From Gallalistipes aquisgranensis (GTDB lineage Bacteria; Bacteroidota; Bacteroidia; Bacteroidales; Rikenellaceae): a DNA stretch of 64,000 nt. A program made the translations under genes and the position numbers. Positions 36,331 through 44,891 of this stretch are shown here, piece by piece (position 1 is the first letter of the stretch; each line of letters begins with the position of its first letter). The notes under the pieces were generated by a model. It was given only the letters and a program-made list of their open reading frames with translations. It made no database searches and was not told the origin of the DNA. The stretch lies in the NCBI RefSeq assembly GCF_014982715.1, contig NZ_JADCJY010000002.1, positions 124,001 through 188,000 of the forward strand, in the 5' to 3' direction.

Positions 36331-36963
36331 ATGAAGAATACCGAGCAACTCGTAGCACAAAGCCTGTTACAAATTAAGGCAATAAAACTGAATCCGGCAA
36401 ATCCTTTTACATGGGCGTCGGGTTGGAAATCCCCTATCTACTGCGATAACCGCAAGACGCTCTCCTATCCCGAGGTGCGCAAACTCATCTACGAATCGTT
36501 CGCCGAGCGGATTACGAAGCTCTATCCCGAAGCCGAGATCATCGCCGGCGTAGCCACGGGAGCCATCGCCCACGGCGTGCTGGCCGCCGAAAAGATGGGC
36601 AAGCCGTTCATCTACGTACGGTCGGCCCCTAAATCGCACGGACTGACGAACCAGGTGGAGGGGGAATACCATGCGGGAGCCAAAGTGGTGGTCATCGAAG
36701 ACCTCGTCTCCACCGGGGGCAGCAGTCTCAACGCCGTGGAAGCGCTGCGCGACGCGGGCTGCGAGGTGCTGGGCATGCTGGCCATCTTCACCTACGGATT
36801 CCCGACCGCCGCCGGGAACTTCGCAAAAGCGGGCGTCCGCCTCGACACGCTGAGCGACTATTCCACCATGATCGCGCTGGCGGCCGAACAGGGTTACGTC
36901 CATCCCGACGAGCTCGACGCCCTCCGCGAATGGCGCGAATCTCCCTCCACCTGGAGACAATAG
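36331..36963 (+). CDS. pyrE: Orotate phosphoribosyltransferase
   Basis: PyrE converts orotate and PRPP to orotidine monophosphate in pyrimidine synthesis. The 210-aa product has the N-terminal block NPFTWASGWKSPIYCDNRKTLSYP and the PRPP-binding motif VVVIEDLVSTGGSSLNAVEAL, both diagnostic. Its ATG overlaps or nearly overlaps the start of the divergent Nudix gene, so there is no intergenic promoter space. The SRPBCC gene follows 77 nt later on the same strand. Confidence 0.97.
   Translation: MKNTEQLVAQSLLQIKAIKLNPANPFTWASGWKSPIYCDNRKTLSYPEVRKLIYESFAERITKLYPEAEIIAGVATGAIAHGVLAAEKMGKPFIYVRSAPKSHGLTNQVEGEYHAGAKVVVIEDLVSTGGSSLNAVEALRDAGCEVLGMLAIFTYGFPTAAGNFAKAGVRLDTLSDYSTMIALAAEQGYVHPDELDALREWRESPSTWRQ
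36370..36401 (-). promoter_or_regulatory. Probable Nudix/S9 promoter inside pyrE
   Basis: On the minus strand TTTG (36398-36401), 20 nt, then TTAATTTG (36370-36377), one base off consensus. It would give a leader of about 40 nt antisense to the pyrE start. Confidence 0.45.
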
Positions 36964-37040
36964 AAACGCCCTTGAAACGGAACATTTCCGGACAGGAAAT
37001 CAGGTACACTATTTGCATCGAAACCAGACAAGACAGATTC

Positions 37041-37451
37041 ATGGAAAAATACGAAAGCCACCAGGTGAGGATACTGCGTCCCGCCGCCGTCATCTACCGC
37101 ACGCTCTCCGACTTCTCCAACTTCACCCCGATCCTGCAGGACAAGGTGGAAGAGTGGCAGGCCGACGCCGACAGTTGCTCGTTCAAGGTGAAGGGCTTCA
37201 CGGCCCGGCTGCGGATCGTGGAGCGGGAAGAGAACAAACTGGTCAAGGTGACCGGCGACGAAGGTTCGCCTTTCCCCTTCTTTTTCTGGCTGCAGCTCCA
37301 CCCCGTGGACGATACGGACACCCGCATGCGGCTGGTGCTCCACATCGAACTGAACATGATGATGAAGATGATGATCGGAGGCAAAATCCGCGAGGCGATG
37401 GACCAGATCGCCGACAAGATCGCCGAAAGTTTCAACAACGCCCCTATATAA
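37041..37451 (+). CDS. SRPBCC (START/Bet v1-like) family protein
   Basis: A 136-aa protein starting MEKYESHQVRILRPAAVIYRTLSDFSNF, the typical beginning of polyketide cyclase/SRPBCC folds that bind hydrophobic ligands. The C terminus MMMKMMIGGKIREAMDQIADKIAESF forms the long alpha helix of that fold. ATG 37041 is chosen over 36930, which overlaps pyrE out of family context. Its ligand and pathway are unknown. It lies 28 nt before the transporter gene and is probably co-transcribed with it. Confidence 0.8.
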   Translation: MEKYESHQVRILRPAAVIYRTLSDFSNFTPILQDKVEEWQADADSCSFKVKGFTARLRIVEREENKLVKVTGDEGSPFPFFFWLQLHPVDDTDTRMRLVLHIELNMMMKMMIGGKIREAMDQIADKIAESFNNAPI

Positions 37452-37479
37452 GACCGCAACCATGTAAAACGCCGCCGCC

Positions 37480-38355
37480 ATGTTCTACCTGATCGCCGCC
37501 ATACTCGGCTCCTCCTCGCTGACTATCATTCTGAAACTCTTCCAGCTGAAGGGGGTGGACCGGACGGTCGGAATCACGGTGAACTATATCGTGGGGGCGG
37601 CCATGGCTTTCCTCTTCGCACCGAAAACGGTCTCCGTCGCGGAGATCGTCCATGCCCCGTGGTTTCCGCTCGGCATGCTCACCGGAGCCATGTTCATGCT
37701 CTCCTTCATGGTCTACGCCCTGTCGGCCCAACGATCGGGCGTGGCCGTCACCACCATCTCGGGTCGGGCGGCCATGGCCATTCCGGTCATCTTCGCGTTC
37801 GCGGTGCTCGGAGAGACACCCACGCCGCTCAAAATCGTCCTGTTGATCCTGTTGATCCTCTCGATGCCCGTCATACTCTACAAACGGCAGGAGCCGGGCA
37901 GGACCGAGGAGCGGTCGCTCGCATGGACGGCCGGATTGCCGATCGCCGTATTCCTGTTCAACGGCACGAATGACACATTGGTACAATACATCCAGAAAGT
38001 GCAGATAGCGGCCCGCGACGACAACCCGATATTCATGGGCAGCATGTTCGTCGCAGGCGCCGTGATGGGCCTCGTCTATTATCTGATCGAACGCCGCGGG
38101 AAATGGTACGTTCCCACGGGACGCGATCTGCTGTGGGGCACGATTCTCGGGGCGACGAACTGGGTCTGCATGATCGGCGTGCTTTACGCGCTCACGCGCA
38201 TGGACGGGTCGATCTTCTATGCGCTCTATTACAGCGGAGCGATCGTCTGCGCGACGATCGTGGGCGTCTGGGCCTTCCGGGAGAAACTGTCGCCGCTCAA
38301 CTATGCCGGCATCGTCGTGGCCGTAGCGGCCATCGTCCTGCTCAGCATGCAGTAA
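37480..38355 (+). CDS. EamA/DMT-family transporter
   Basis: A 291-aa hydrophobic protein with about 10 membrane helices in two halves, as in drug/metabolite (EamA) transporters. The second half ends YALYYSGAIVCATIVGVWAFREKLSPLNYAGIVVAVAAIVLLSM, the usual EamA signature. It would sit in the inner membrane; the substrate is unknown. Its 3' end overlaps the convergent DUF2752 gene by 14 bp. Confidence 0.88.
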   Translation: MFYLIAAILGSSSLTIILKLFQLKGVDRTVGITVNYIVGAAMAFLFAPKTVSVAEIVHAPWFPLGMLTGAMFMLSFMVYALSAQRSGVAVTTISGRAAMAIPVIFAFAVLGETPTPLKIVLLILLILSMPVILYKRQEPGRTEERSLAWTAGLPIAVFLFNGTNDTLVQYIQKVQIAARDDNPIFMGSMFVAGAVMGLVYYLIERRGKWYVPTGRDLLWGTILGATNWVCMIGVLYALTRMDGSIFYALYYSGAIVCATIVGVWAFREKLSPLNYAGIVVAVAAIVLLSMQ

Positions 38356-38728
38356 AACCGCACAGATTGCGCAGAACCCAGTAAAAGGCCAGCACGGTCA
38401 GGACGATCCCGATCGCACGGCGCCCGGTCAGCACATCGTACAGGCGGGGAAAGCGCACCCGTCCGCCGAAATATTGGAGATACAGAAGCAGGAAGACATA
38501 GGGAAGGGCCACCGTCAGGATCGGGTTGTAGGCCAATCCCTCCGCAATCTTCCCGTGCAGGATATGATACAGCGCACGGCCGGTTCCGCACCCCGGACAT
38601 TCGTACCCCGTCAGCAGCCGGAACGGACATTTGGGCATCCACCATGCCTGCCGGGGATCGACGAAAAAAAGCATAACGACGACCCCGCTGATGACGAGAG
38701 CCGTCGTTATGCCTGTCTTTCTACGCAT
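38342..38728 (-). CDS. DUF2752 membrane protein
   Basis: A 128-aa protein from ATG 38728 (MRRKTGITTALV) with three hydrophobic segments. It contains CPFRLLTGYECPGCGTGRAL followed by YHILHGKI, the conserved Cys-rich core of DUF2752. The role of the family is unknown. The long upstream frame is rejected because it overlaps the next gene. It follows the GYF/CD225 protein by 44 nt on the same strand, a pairing often seen in Bacteroidetes. Confidence 0.87.
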   Translation of the reverse strand: MRRKTGITTALVISGVVVMLFFVDPRQAWWMPKCPFRLLTGYECPGCGTGRALYHILHGKIAEGLAYNPILTVALPYVFLLLYLQYFGGRVRFPRLYDVLTGRRAIGIVLTVLAFYWVLRNLCGFTAC

Positions 38729-38772
38729 CGGAAACGCCTGGCCCCGGAATATCCGGAACAACGCAACGGCCG

Positions 38773-39285
38773 CTACATGGCCGACATGCTCTGAAACATA
38801 CCCATTCCCATGCCCAAAGCGATCAGGAAAACATAGAGTATCCATCCCGCACCGGCCACGATCATGCTGGCGATCGTCCACTGTTTGGCGGACCGGGCCG
38901 TACGGATCGCATCGTCGTAACGCCGGTCATGCCACAGTCCGTCCACCTTCGACGCATACACGATGGCCGGAATGCTGAGCGGCAGGCAGCACAGGATGGC
39001 CGAAATGATCGACCAAGCCAGCCACGAATCGGGCTTCGGAGGAATCACGACCGTCTGAGTCTCCGACTGCACAGGGGCAGGAGGTACGACGGGCGGCGCC
39101 ACGGGAGGAGGCGTACCGGCAAACAAGGCGGCCGCCAACTCCTCAACTTCACCCGCGTCCGTCCAGTCGGCCATACTGGCCGTCCAGACCTTAGTACCGG
39201 GCCGGATTCCGATCCGGCGCAACTCGTCCACGGAGCAGGGCCCCTGTTGCTTCATCTCGTCATCCAGATAGAAATAGGTATTCAT
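38773..39285 (-). CDS. GYF_2-CD225/dispanin-like membrane protein
   Basis: A 170-aa protein with an N-terminal GYF_2-like domain (about 1-55: FYLDDEMKQQGPCSVDELRRIGI and WTASMADWTDAGEV), a Pro/Val-rich linker (about 58-85), then a C-terminal CD225/dispanin-like region with two membrane segments (about 90-112 and 138-160) and the SKVDGLWHDRRYDDAIRTARSAKQW connector. CD225 proteins include animal IFITMs; bacterial roles are unknown. The GYF-like domain may bind peptides or proline-rich partners (inference). Confidence 0.82.
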   Translation of the reverse strand: MNTYFYLDDEMKQQGPCSVDELRRIGIRPGTKVWTASMADWTDAGEVEELAAALFAGTPPPVAPPVVPPAPVQSETQTVVIPPKPDSWLAWSIISAILCCLPLSIPAIVYASKVDGLWHDRRYDDAIRTARSAKQWTIASMIVAGAGWILYVFLIALGMGMGMFQSMSAM

Positions 39286-39306
39286 AACCTTACGTTTTAT
39301 CGTCTC

Positions 39307-41370
39307 TTAGAAGAACTTCACCCGCCAGTCCTTCACTTCGCTGGCCTCGATCATCGCCTGGTTGGTCCGCTCGTTGATATAGGCCTGAGCCATCGCTTCG
39401 AGACGCACCTTTTCACTTTCGAACGTCGCATCTTCCGTCGTCGTCACATGATTCACATCGAAGAGGAAGACTCCCGTACCGCCGATGACAGGTTTGGAAA
39501 GCGTATTGGGCTCGGCTCCGCCGCAGATCGCACCGATCAGGCGAGGTTCGACACCCGCTCCCTCCACATAAAACGAGCCAAACTGCAGGTTGCCGACCGT
39601 ATCCACCGGAGCCCCCAGCGAAGCGGCCACTTCGTCCAGCGAAGCGCCCTTCATCTTCGCGGCCAGCATCTCCCCTTTCTTTTCGCGCAGGAGAATCGTC
39701 CGGATATCGGACGCCACCTGCTCCACGGGAGCGATACCGTCCTCACGCACTCCGGTCTGAAGGGCCACCACATAGTCTCCGCCCACCTCCATGATGGGCG
39801 AAACGGTACCCTCGTCGTTATTGAAAGCCCAACGCACGAGCTCCCGCGAATTTTCGATACCGTTCACGCTGTGGTCGGTATTGCGGATACGGGCCACCCG
39901 CTTCGAAAGAGCCGATTCCTGCACGGCCTTCTCGAAATTCTCGGCCGATCCGGCTGCGGCGGTCAGGAACTTGCTGGCCTCCCCGTACACCGTCTGCTGG
40001 GTCAGCGGACTGGGATCGACACGATAGGTGATCGTAGCCATCTGCGCCTTGGGAACCAGCGGCGATTTGTATGTCAGCTGCACCACGTGGATGCCGTACT
40101 GCGTCTGTACCGTGAAGATATCCCCCACCTTGGCCTTGAGGCAGGCCTCGCTGAACTGGGGAATCATCTGCTCGGGTGCGAAACGTCCCAGATCGCCGCC
40201 CCGCATATTGGCGTTTTCGTCCAGCGAATTCTCGCGGGCCAGCACGGCGAAATCGCCGCCTTTCCGGATCACTCCGACCAGACTGTCGGCCTTGGCCGTC
40301 TCTCCGCCCGGAAGTAGGATATGTTTGGCCCCGATCGTATCGGGCAGGTTCCGGATCTCCGAAAGACGGGCCAGCGTATAAACATCCCCCTTGAGGACCG
40401 GACCGTACATCTTCTCCTTCCCGCCGAAAGCGACGGCCGCAATAGCCGGCTCCAGCTGCGACTCCTTATAATACCGGTTGTCGGGCGTCTCGGCCGAATT
40501 GAGCGTGGCGTACTGCATCGGGGTCTCGCTGGCAGCGAATTCGGCAGCCAGTTCGTTGATGTATTTCTCCGCCTCGGCATAGTCCTCTTTCGAGGGGAGC
40601 ATGTCGAACATGACGTATTCGATATCGCGCGAAGCGATCTGCTTGAACATATTCTTGTGCGACTTGTAGTAGGAACGTATCTCCGAATCGGAAACCGTCA
40701 CCGTCGAATCGGGAATCGTGCGATACTCCTGCATCACGAAACGGGCATCGTACGTGTGGTTGGCGGCCTCCAGGCCCAGTTCCACCTCGAGATCGTTCAC
40801 GAACAGGCCCTTGGTGATGAGCGTCACGTATTTCGACATCACCCGCTGATCGACCATCTGCTCCTTCATGTAGTTCCACATCATCGCGGCACGTCCGCTC
40901 TGGTCGGCATCCACGTTGTCGATGAAGTTCTTCAGCATGGCGGGGTCGAACACCCCGTTCCTATTGACGAACGTTCCGCCGATGATCGGGGAGATGTAGA
41001 CCCCGCTGACCATATCCACCTGCTCGCCCTCGCCGGCCATCAGGCCGAGTTCCTCGAAACCGGGCTGGTAGGCATATTTCATAATCATCGATTCCCAGGC
41101 CAGGTTGCGGGTCTGGTCCTGCTCCTCGGCCGTCAGGGCATCCTTGCCCGACATGGCCTGAGCCACGGAGGTCAGCAGATCGGCCCGGTTCGTATATTCG
41201 ATATAGCCGATCGTGGTTCCGTCGATTTCGCCCACTTTCATCTTCCGGGCGTTCATCAGCCCCGTGCCGGACGAGAGCAGGTCTCCCAGCAAGAAAGCAA
41301 TCAGCGCCAGACCGATCACGATGGAAACGATGATTCCTCCACGGGTTCTCAATGTGTTTAAAGTTGCCAT
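39307..41370 (-). CDS. PpiD/SurA-like peptidylprolyl isomerase
   Basis: A 687-aa inner-membrane-anchored periplasmic folding factor. The membrane segment at about residues 12-32 (GGIIVSIVIGLALIAFLLGD) is followed by an N-terminal SurA-like helical region and a parvulin PPIase domain at about 340-450 (IGAKHILLPGGETAKADSLVG, RGGDLGRFAPEQMIPQFSEA, TQYGIHVVQLTYKSP). It probably helps outer-membrane and secreted proteins to fold. It is the last gene of the coaX-led envelope block but also has its own promoter box. Confidence 0.9.
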   Translation of the reverse strand: MATLNTLRTRGGIIVSIVIGLALIAFLLGDLLSSGTGLMNARKMKVGEIDGTTIGYIEYTNRADLLTSVAQAMSGKDALTAEEQDQTRNLAWESMIMKYAYQPGFEELGLMAGEGEQVDMVSGVYISPIIGGTFVNRNGVFDPAMLKNFIDNVDADQSGRAAMMWNYMKEQMVDQRVMSKYVTLITKGLFVNDLEVELGLEAANHTYDARFVMQEYRTIPDSTVTVSDSEIRSYYKSHKNMFKQIASRDIEYVMFDMLPSKEDYAEAEKYINELAAEFAASETPMQYATLNSAETPDNRYYKESQLEPAIAAVAFGGKEKMYGPVLKGDVYTLARLSEIRNLPDTIGAKHILLPGGETAKADSLVGVIRKGGDFAVLARENSLDENANMRGGDLGRFAPEQMIPQFSEACLKAKVGDIFTVQTQYGIHVVQLTYKSPLVPKAQMATITYRVDPSPLTQQTVYGEASKFLTAAAGSAENFEKAVQESALSKRVARIRNTDHSVNGIENSRELVRWAFNNDEGTVSPIMEVGGDYVVALQTGVREDGIAPVEQVASDIRTILLREKKGEMLAAKMKGASLDEVAASLGAPVDTVGNLQFGSFYVEGAGVEPRLIGAICGGAEPNTLSKPVIGGTGVFLFDVNHVTTTEDATFESEKVRLEAMAQAYINERTNQAMIEASEVKDWRVKFF

Positions 41371-41433
41371 AATTCGTATAACGTTTAATTTAATTTTGCA
41401 CGAAACGGGGCCCTCGGGGGCCTAATTAAGGCT

Positions 41434-41441
41434 CAAAGATA
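41434..41441 (-). promoter_or_regulatory. Probable promoter -7 box of the ppiD-like gene
   Basis: TATCTTTG on the minus strand, full consensus, 63 nt before the ATG at 41370. No clear -33 partner at ideal spacing. Confidence 0.5.
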
Positions 41442-41492
41442 GCAAAATTCTCTATACCAACTACTATTCCGCCTCCCAAGACACGTATTTTT

Positions 41493-42764
41493 TTACTCCG
41501 TGATCCGCACGCGGGCCAACTCCAGCCGCGAGGAGCTCTTGCGCAGAATCCGTATCTCCTTGTTCCCGATCGCAAGCGTCTCGCCCTGCGGCGGAATCCC
41601 CTCGTAATGCAGGATGATATATCCGGCCAGCGTGTCGTACTCGTCCGACTCCGGAATCTCCAGTCCGTACTTCTCGTTCAGATAACGCACCTCCAGCCGG
41701 CAGGAGAAAATCCATTCGTTCTCACCCACCTGCTTCTCGACCATGTCCTGCGAATCATGTTCGTCCTCGATCTCCCCGAAAATCTCCTCCAGCACATCCT
41801 CGAGCGAGACCATGCCGGCCGTTCCGCCGAACTCGTCGATCACCACGGCCACGGACTGCCTCTTCTTGATGAAGCCGGTGAGCAGTTTCTGCGCCGGCAT
41901 GCTCTCGGTCACATAGGCAACGGGCTTCATCGCCTCGCGCACGCTTCCGGGCCCCGTGAACAGGCTCTTCGTATTGACATAGCCGATGATGTTGTCGATC
42001 GTATTCTCATAGATGAAAATACGCGAATACTGCGACTCGACAAAGCGCCCGGTCAACTCGCCGATCGTCTCCGTCACGTCGGCCGCCTCGATGTCCACGC
42101 GCGGCACCATACAGTCCCGCACCCGCAGGTCCGAGAAATCGAGCGCATTCTGGAACAGACGGAACTCGTTCTCCCCTTTGTGTCCGCCCCCTTCGTCCTT
42201 CTCCCCGTCTGCCGCCTCCTCCACCAGATGCTCCAGATCGACCCGGTCGAACGTACGGATCGTCTGGTTCCTCCGCACGGGCAGTCCCACGATTTTCAGA
42301 AACAGGATCGAAATCCAGGTGGTCAGTTTGGCGATCGGGTAGAGGAGCAGATAAAAAAAATAGACCGGAACGGCGAAGGCCTTCATGTAAAAATTGGGGT
42401 CGGACTTCACGACCGCCTTGGGAATGAACTCCGCCGTGAAGATAATGACCACCGTGGAGATCAGCGTCTCCGCCAGGATCGACTCGCTGCCCGGCACCCA
42501 GCCGAGACGATGCGCCGCCATCGTCAGCAGGGCCGACATGTTGAGCGAATAGACCACCAGCGCGATATTGTTTCCCACCAGGATGGTCGTGATATACTGC
42601 CCGGGACGCCGGGTAAAGATGTCGATGATATACCCGAACGTGCGGCTCTGTTTTTTCTCGATCTCCAGTTTCAGCCGGTTGGAGGTCACGAAAGCGATCT
42701 CCATCCCCGAAAAGAAAGCGGAGAAAAGCAGTGCTGCGATGACGACGATAACGACTGTAAGCAT
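41493..42764 (-). CDS. CNNM/CorC-type hemolysin-family membrane protein (GldE-like)
   Basis: A 423-aa protein with an N-terminal DUF21/CNNM domain (about 1-190, four hydrophobic segments), two CBS repeats (about 215-335, MVPRVDIEAADVTETIGEL and FIKKRQSVAVVIDEFGGTAGMVSLEDVLEEIFGEI), and a C-terminal CorC_HlyC domain. The middle phrase DEFGGTAGMVSLEDVLEEI is a family hallmark. Relatives take part in Mg2+ or other divalent cation handling; GldE in gliding bacteria belongs here too. Its role in the LptC/PpiD block is unknown. Confidence 0.88.
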   Translation of the reverse strand: MLTVVIVVIAALLFSAFFSGMEIAFVTSNRLKLEIEKKQSRTFGYIIDIFTRRPGQYITTILVGNNIALVVYSLNMSALLTMAAHRLGWVPGSESILAETLISTVVIIFTAEFIPKAVVKSDPNFYMKAFAVPVYFFYLLLYPIAKLTTWISILFLKIVGLPVRRNQTIRTFDRVDLEHLVEEAADGEKDEGGGHKGENEFRLFQNALDFSDLRVRDCMVPRVDIEAADVTETIGELTGRFVESQYSRIFIYENTIDNIIGYVNTKSLFTGPGSVREAMKPVAYVTESMPAQKLLTGFIKKRQSVAVVIDEFGGTAGMVSLEDVLEEIFGEIEDEHDSQDMVEKQVGENEWIFSCRLEVRYLNEKYGLEIPESDEYDTLAGYIILHYEGIPPQGETLAIGNKEIRILRKSSSRLELARVRITE

Positions 42765-42804
42765 CTTATTATCGGAATTTGCCGGACGATCCGCAAACGG
42801 TGGC

Positions 42805-43518
42805 TCAATGACTTTGCTGCTGACGGACAGGACGCGGCTTGACCAGGTTTTCCTTCCCCTCCCTTTTGGCCGGCACGGGCTCCCCGGCTTTCCGGTCGCC
42901 TGCGGGAAGGTCCGAAGCAGGGCCCTCCACAGCGGTCGAATCGGCTCCCCGGGTCGGCTCGGTATCCACCGTCACCTTCCCTTTCGGACGCCGGAAAGTG
43001 AAGTCGTCGAAATTCTCGTCCGACTCGAAACCCACCCCCACGATCACGTCCGTTCCCTGCGTCACCTTCGAATCGACGTTCGAATAGATCTTACGCGTCT
43101 TCTGGTTCCAGAAAAGCTGCTGGGTCTCCAGAACCTGTCCTTTGGCATTGGTCGCCACCACGTTTCCTTTCGCCTCCCACAGCTTCTGGTTTTCGAAAAA
43201 TATGGCATAGTCGGCTACCAGGGTCGATTCGACCTGTCCCGTGGAATCGGAATAGGTCACCACGTCCACCCCTTTGCGGAACTCCATGTACGGCTCTTTC
43301 GCCAACTCGTAACGTTCCATGAGAGGCGTGAAAAAACGATAGGACTTGCGTCCGTTCTCCGAAGCGATGAGCGTGAGCGAGTCGCTCTGCTGGGTCATGA
43401 GCGTCTCGGGGTCTTCGTTCGCCCCCCCGGACTTCCGTTCGCAGGAGATAAGCAAGATAGCACTCCCCGCAAAAAGGAGTGCTACCCAGAATCTTTTATG
43501 TATCGTCGGACGGTTCAC
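42805..43518 (-). CDS. lptC: LptC-like LPS export protein
   Basis: LptC is part of the Lpt bridge that carries LPS from the inner to the outer membrane. The 237-aa product starts with GTG at 43518 (MNRPTIHKRFWVALL), has a hydrophobic segment ending in lipobox-like ILLISC, and a periplasmic beta-jellyroll region (about 60-180) with ADYAIFFENQKLWEAKGNVVATNAKGQVLETQQLFWNQKTRKIYSN, the recognisable LptC/OstA-like pattern. The C-terminal 50 residues are charged and low-complexity. It lies between the TPR gene and the CNNM gene. Confidence 0.85.
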   Translation of the reverse strand: MNRPTIHKRFWVALLFAGSAILLISCERKSGGANEDPETLMTQQSDSLTLIASENGRKSYRFFTPLMERYELAKEPYMEFRKGVDVVTYSDSTGQVESTLVADYAIFFENQKLWEAKGNVVATNAKGQVLETQQLFWNQKTRKIYSNVDSKVTQGTDVIVGVGFESDENFDDFTFRRPKGKVTVDTEPTRGADSTAVEGPASDLPAGDRKAGEPVPAKREGKENLVKPRPVRQQQSH

Positions 43519-43530
43519 CCGCAGGGTCGG

Positions 43531-44862
43531 TTATCGTCCCTCCCGTACCGTGGTGGAACCGGAAATCCAGCCGCACTTCACCGTATAGGCCGCACCGTTG
43601 TTGAGCCCGCGGAAGAAGCACTCCTCCTTCGAGGGGAAATTGGCCCGGTAGCTTGCCAGCTGCTCGTCGGTACCTTTCTTATGCTCGTCGTCCAGCATCG
43701 TGCAGGCTTTGGCCAACAGATCGTAGGCCAGCCAGTAAACGCTCTGACGGTCGAAACCCGAACAGGAATTCGAACCCACCGTATAGGCTTGGGCGAGGAT
43801 CATGTAGGCGAACCCGTTCTCGGGGTCGATCGCAATGGCCTCCTTGGCGAATTTGGCAGCCTCCTGGGCATTGTTCGAACCGAGCTGCGAACCGGCGATC
43901 CGCACGCAGAGATTGGCTTTGGTCGCCGGATCGGATTCGTTGGCGATCGCTTCGTTCAGGTATTTCAGGGCCTTGTCGAACTGTTTTTTCTCCTCGAAAC
44001 CGGCAGCCAGCGCCAGCGCGGTGCTCGACGAGGGCTTCAGCGCATAAAACTTTTCACCCACTTCGAGCTGGAAGTCGGAAATGCAATTGCCGGCCATCAG
44101 CAGCCCCAGCGTCTTGTCCAGCAGGGCGGTATCGGTGGGAGCGACAGCGATTCTCGGACGGAACAGTTTCTCCAGATTCTCGCAGCTGGCGGCACCGCTG
44201 GAAACGAAAAGCGCCTCGAACGTCTTCTTGGCCTCGGCCTTTTCGGGCGTAGGATCGACGTCGAAAATTTTCACCAGTTTCTCATACTCGTCCATCAGGA
44301 CGTCTGCCTCGATATTATCATTTTTGTAATCTTCCGTCAACTCCTTGAAGTAGATGTTCAGGAAGTCGGGATCGCTGTTGTTGCCGTTCTCGGCGATGGC
44401 GTCCTGGCACATCTTGATGATACCCTCCCGGTCCGCCGGTTTGTAGGTGATATATTCCCGGGCCTTGAGCTCCATGATATACCCCTTGCCGCGAGTGGCG
44501 TGATCCCCGAAGTTCTCGATCCGCTTGTCGTAAATCAGCATCAGCGAGTCGATGAGCACGTTCTTCTGCTCGAGCGACGTGGCCCGCAGAATTTTATTGC
44601 GGTAAATATCGGCGCCTTTGATATAGATATTCTGCGTCGCCTTGGGAGCCTTCTCCATCAGCTGCTGGAGATACTGCACCGCACCGTCGTAGTTCTTGTT
44701 GTTGTATGTATCGTTAAAGAAATTGAGGATCAGCACATTCTGCTTCCTCTCCTCGGGAGTGGCCCCATAACGGGGATCTTCCAGATAAGCCTGGGCAAAA
44801 GCACCTGCACTCAGCGAGGTGAGCGCCAAAGCCAATACCAGTTTCAAATCCAATCGTTTCAT
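43531..44862 (-). CDS. Secreted tetratricopeptide-repeat protein
   Basis: A 443-aa periplasmic protein with a signal peptide (LDLKLVLALALTSLSAGAFAQA). The remainder is helical and TPR-like: KFYALKPSSSTALALAAGFEEKKQFDKALKYLNEAI and FAKEAIAIDPENGFAYMILAQAY are clear repeats. TPR proteins scaffold complexes; the place between an outer-membrane barrel gene and lptC suggests an envelope role (inference). I cannot name the exact partner. Confidence 0.82.
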   Translation of the reverse strand: MKRLDLKLVLALALTSLSAGAFAQAYLEDPRYGATPEERKQNVLILNFFNDTYNNKNYDGAVQYLQQLMEKAPKATQNIYIKGADIYRNKILRATSLEQKNVLIDSLMLIYDKRIENFGDHATRGKGYIMELKAREYITYKPADREGIIKMCQDAIAENGNNSDPDFLNIYFKELTEDYKNDNIEADVLMDEYEKLVKIFDVDPTPEKAEAKKTFEALFVSSGAASCENLEKLFRPRIAVAPTDTALLDKTLGLLMAGNCISDFQLEVGEKFYALKPSSSTALALAAGFEEKKQFDKALKYLNEAIANESDPATKANLCVRIAGSQLGSNNAQEAAKFAKEAIAIDPENGFAYMILAQAYTVGSNSCSGFDRQSVYWLAYDLLAKACTMLDDEHKKGTDEQLASYRANFPSKEECFFRGLNNGAAYTVKCGWISGSTTVREGR

Positions 44863-44891
44863 TTCGTGTAAGTAAGTGATATTAATTAGTT

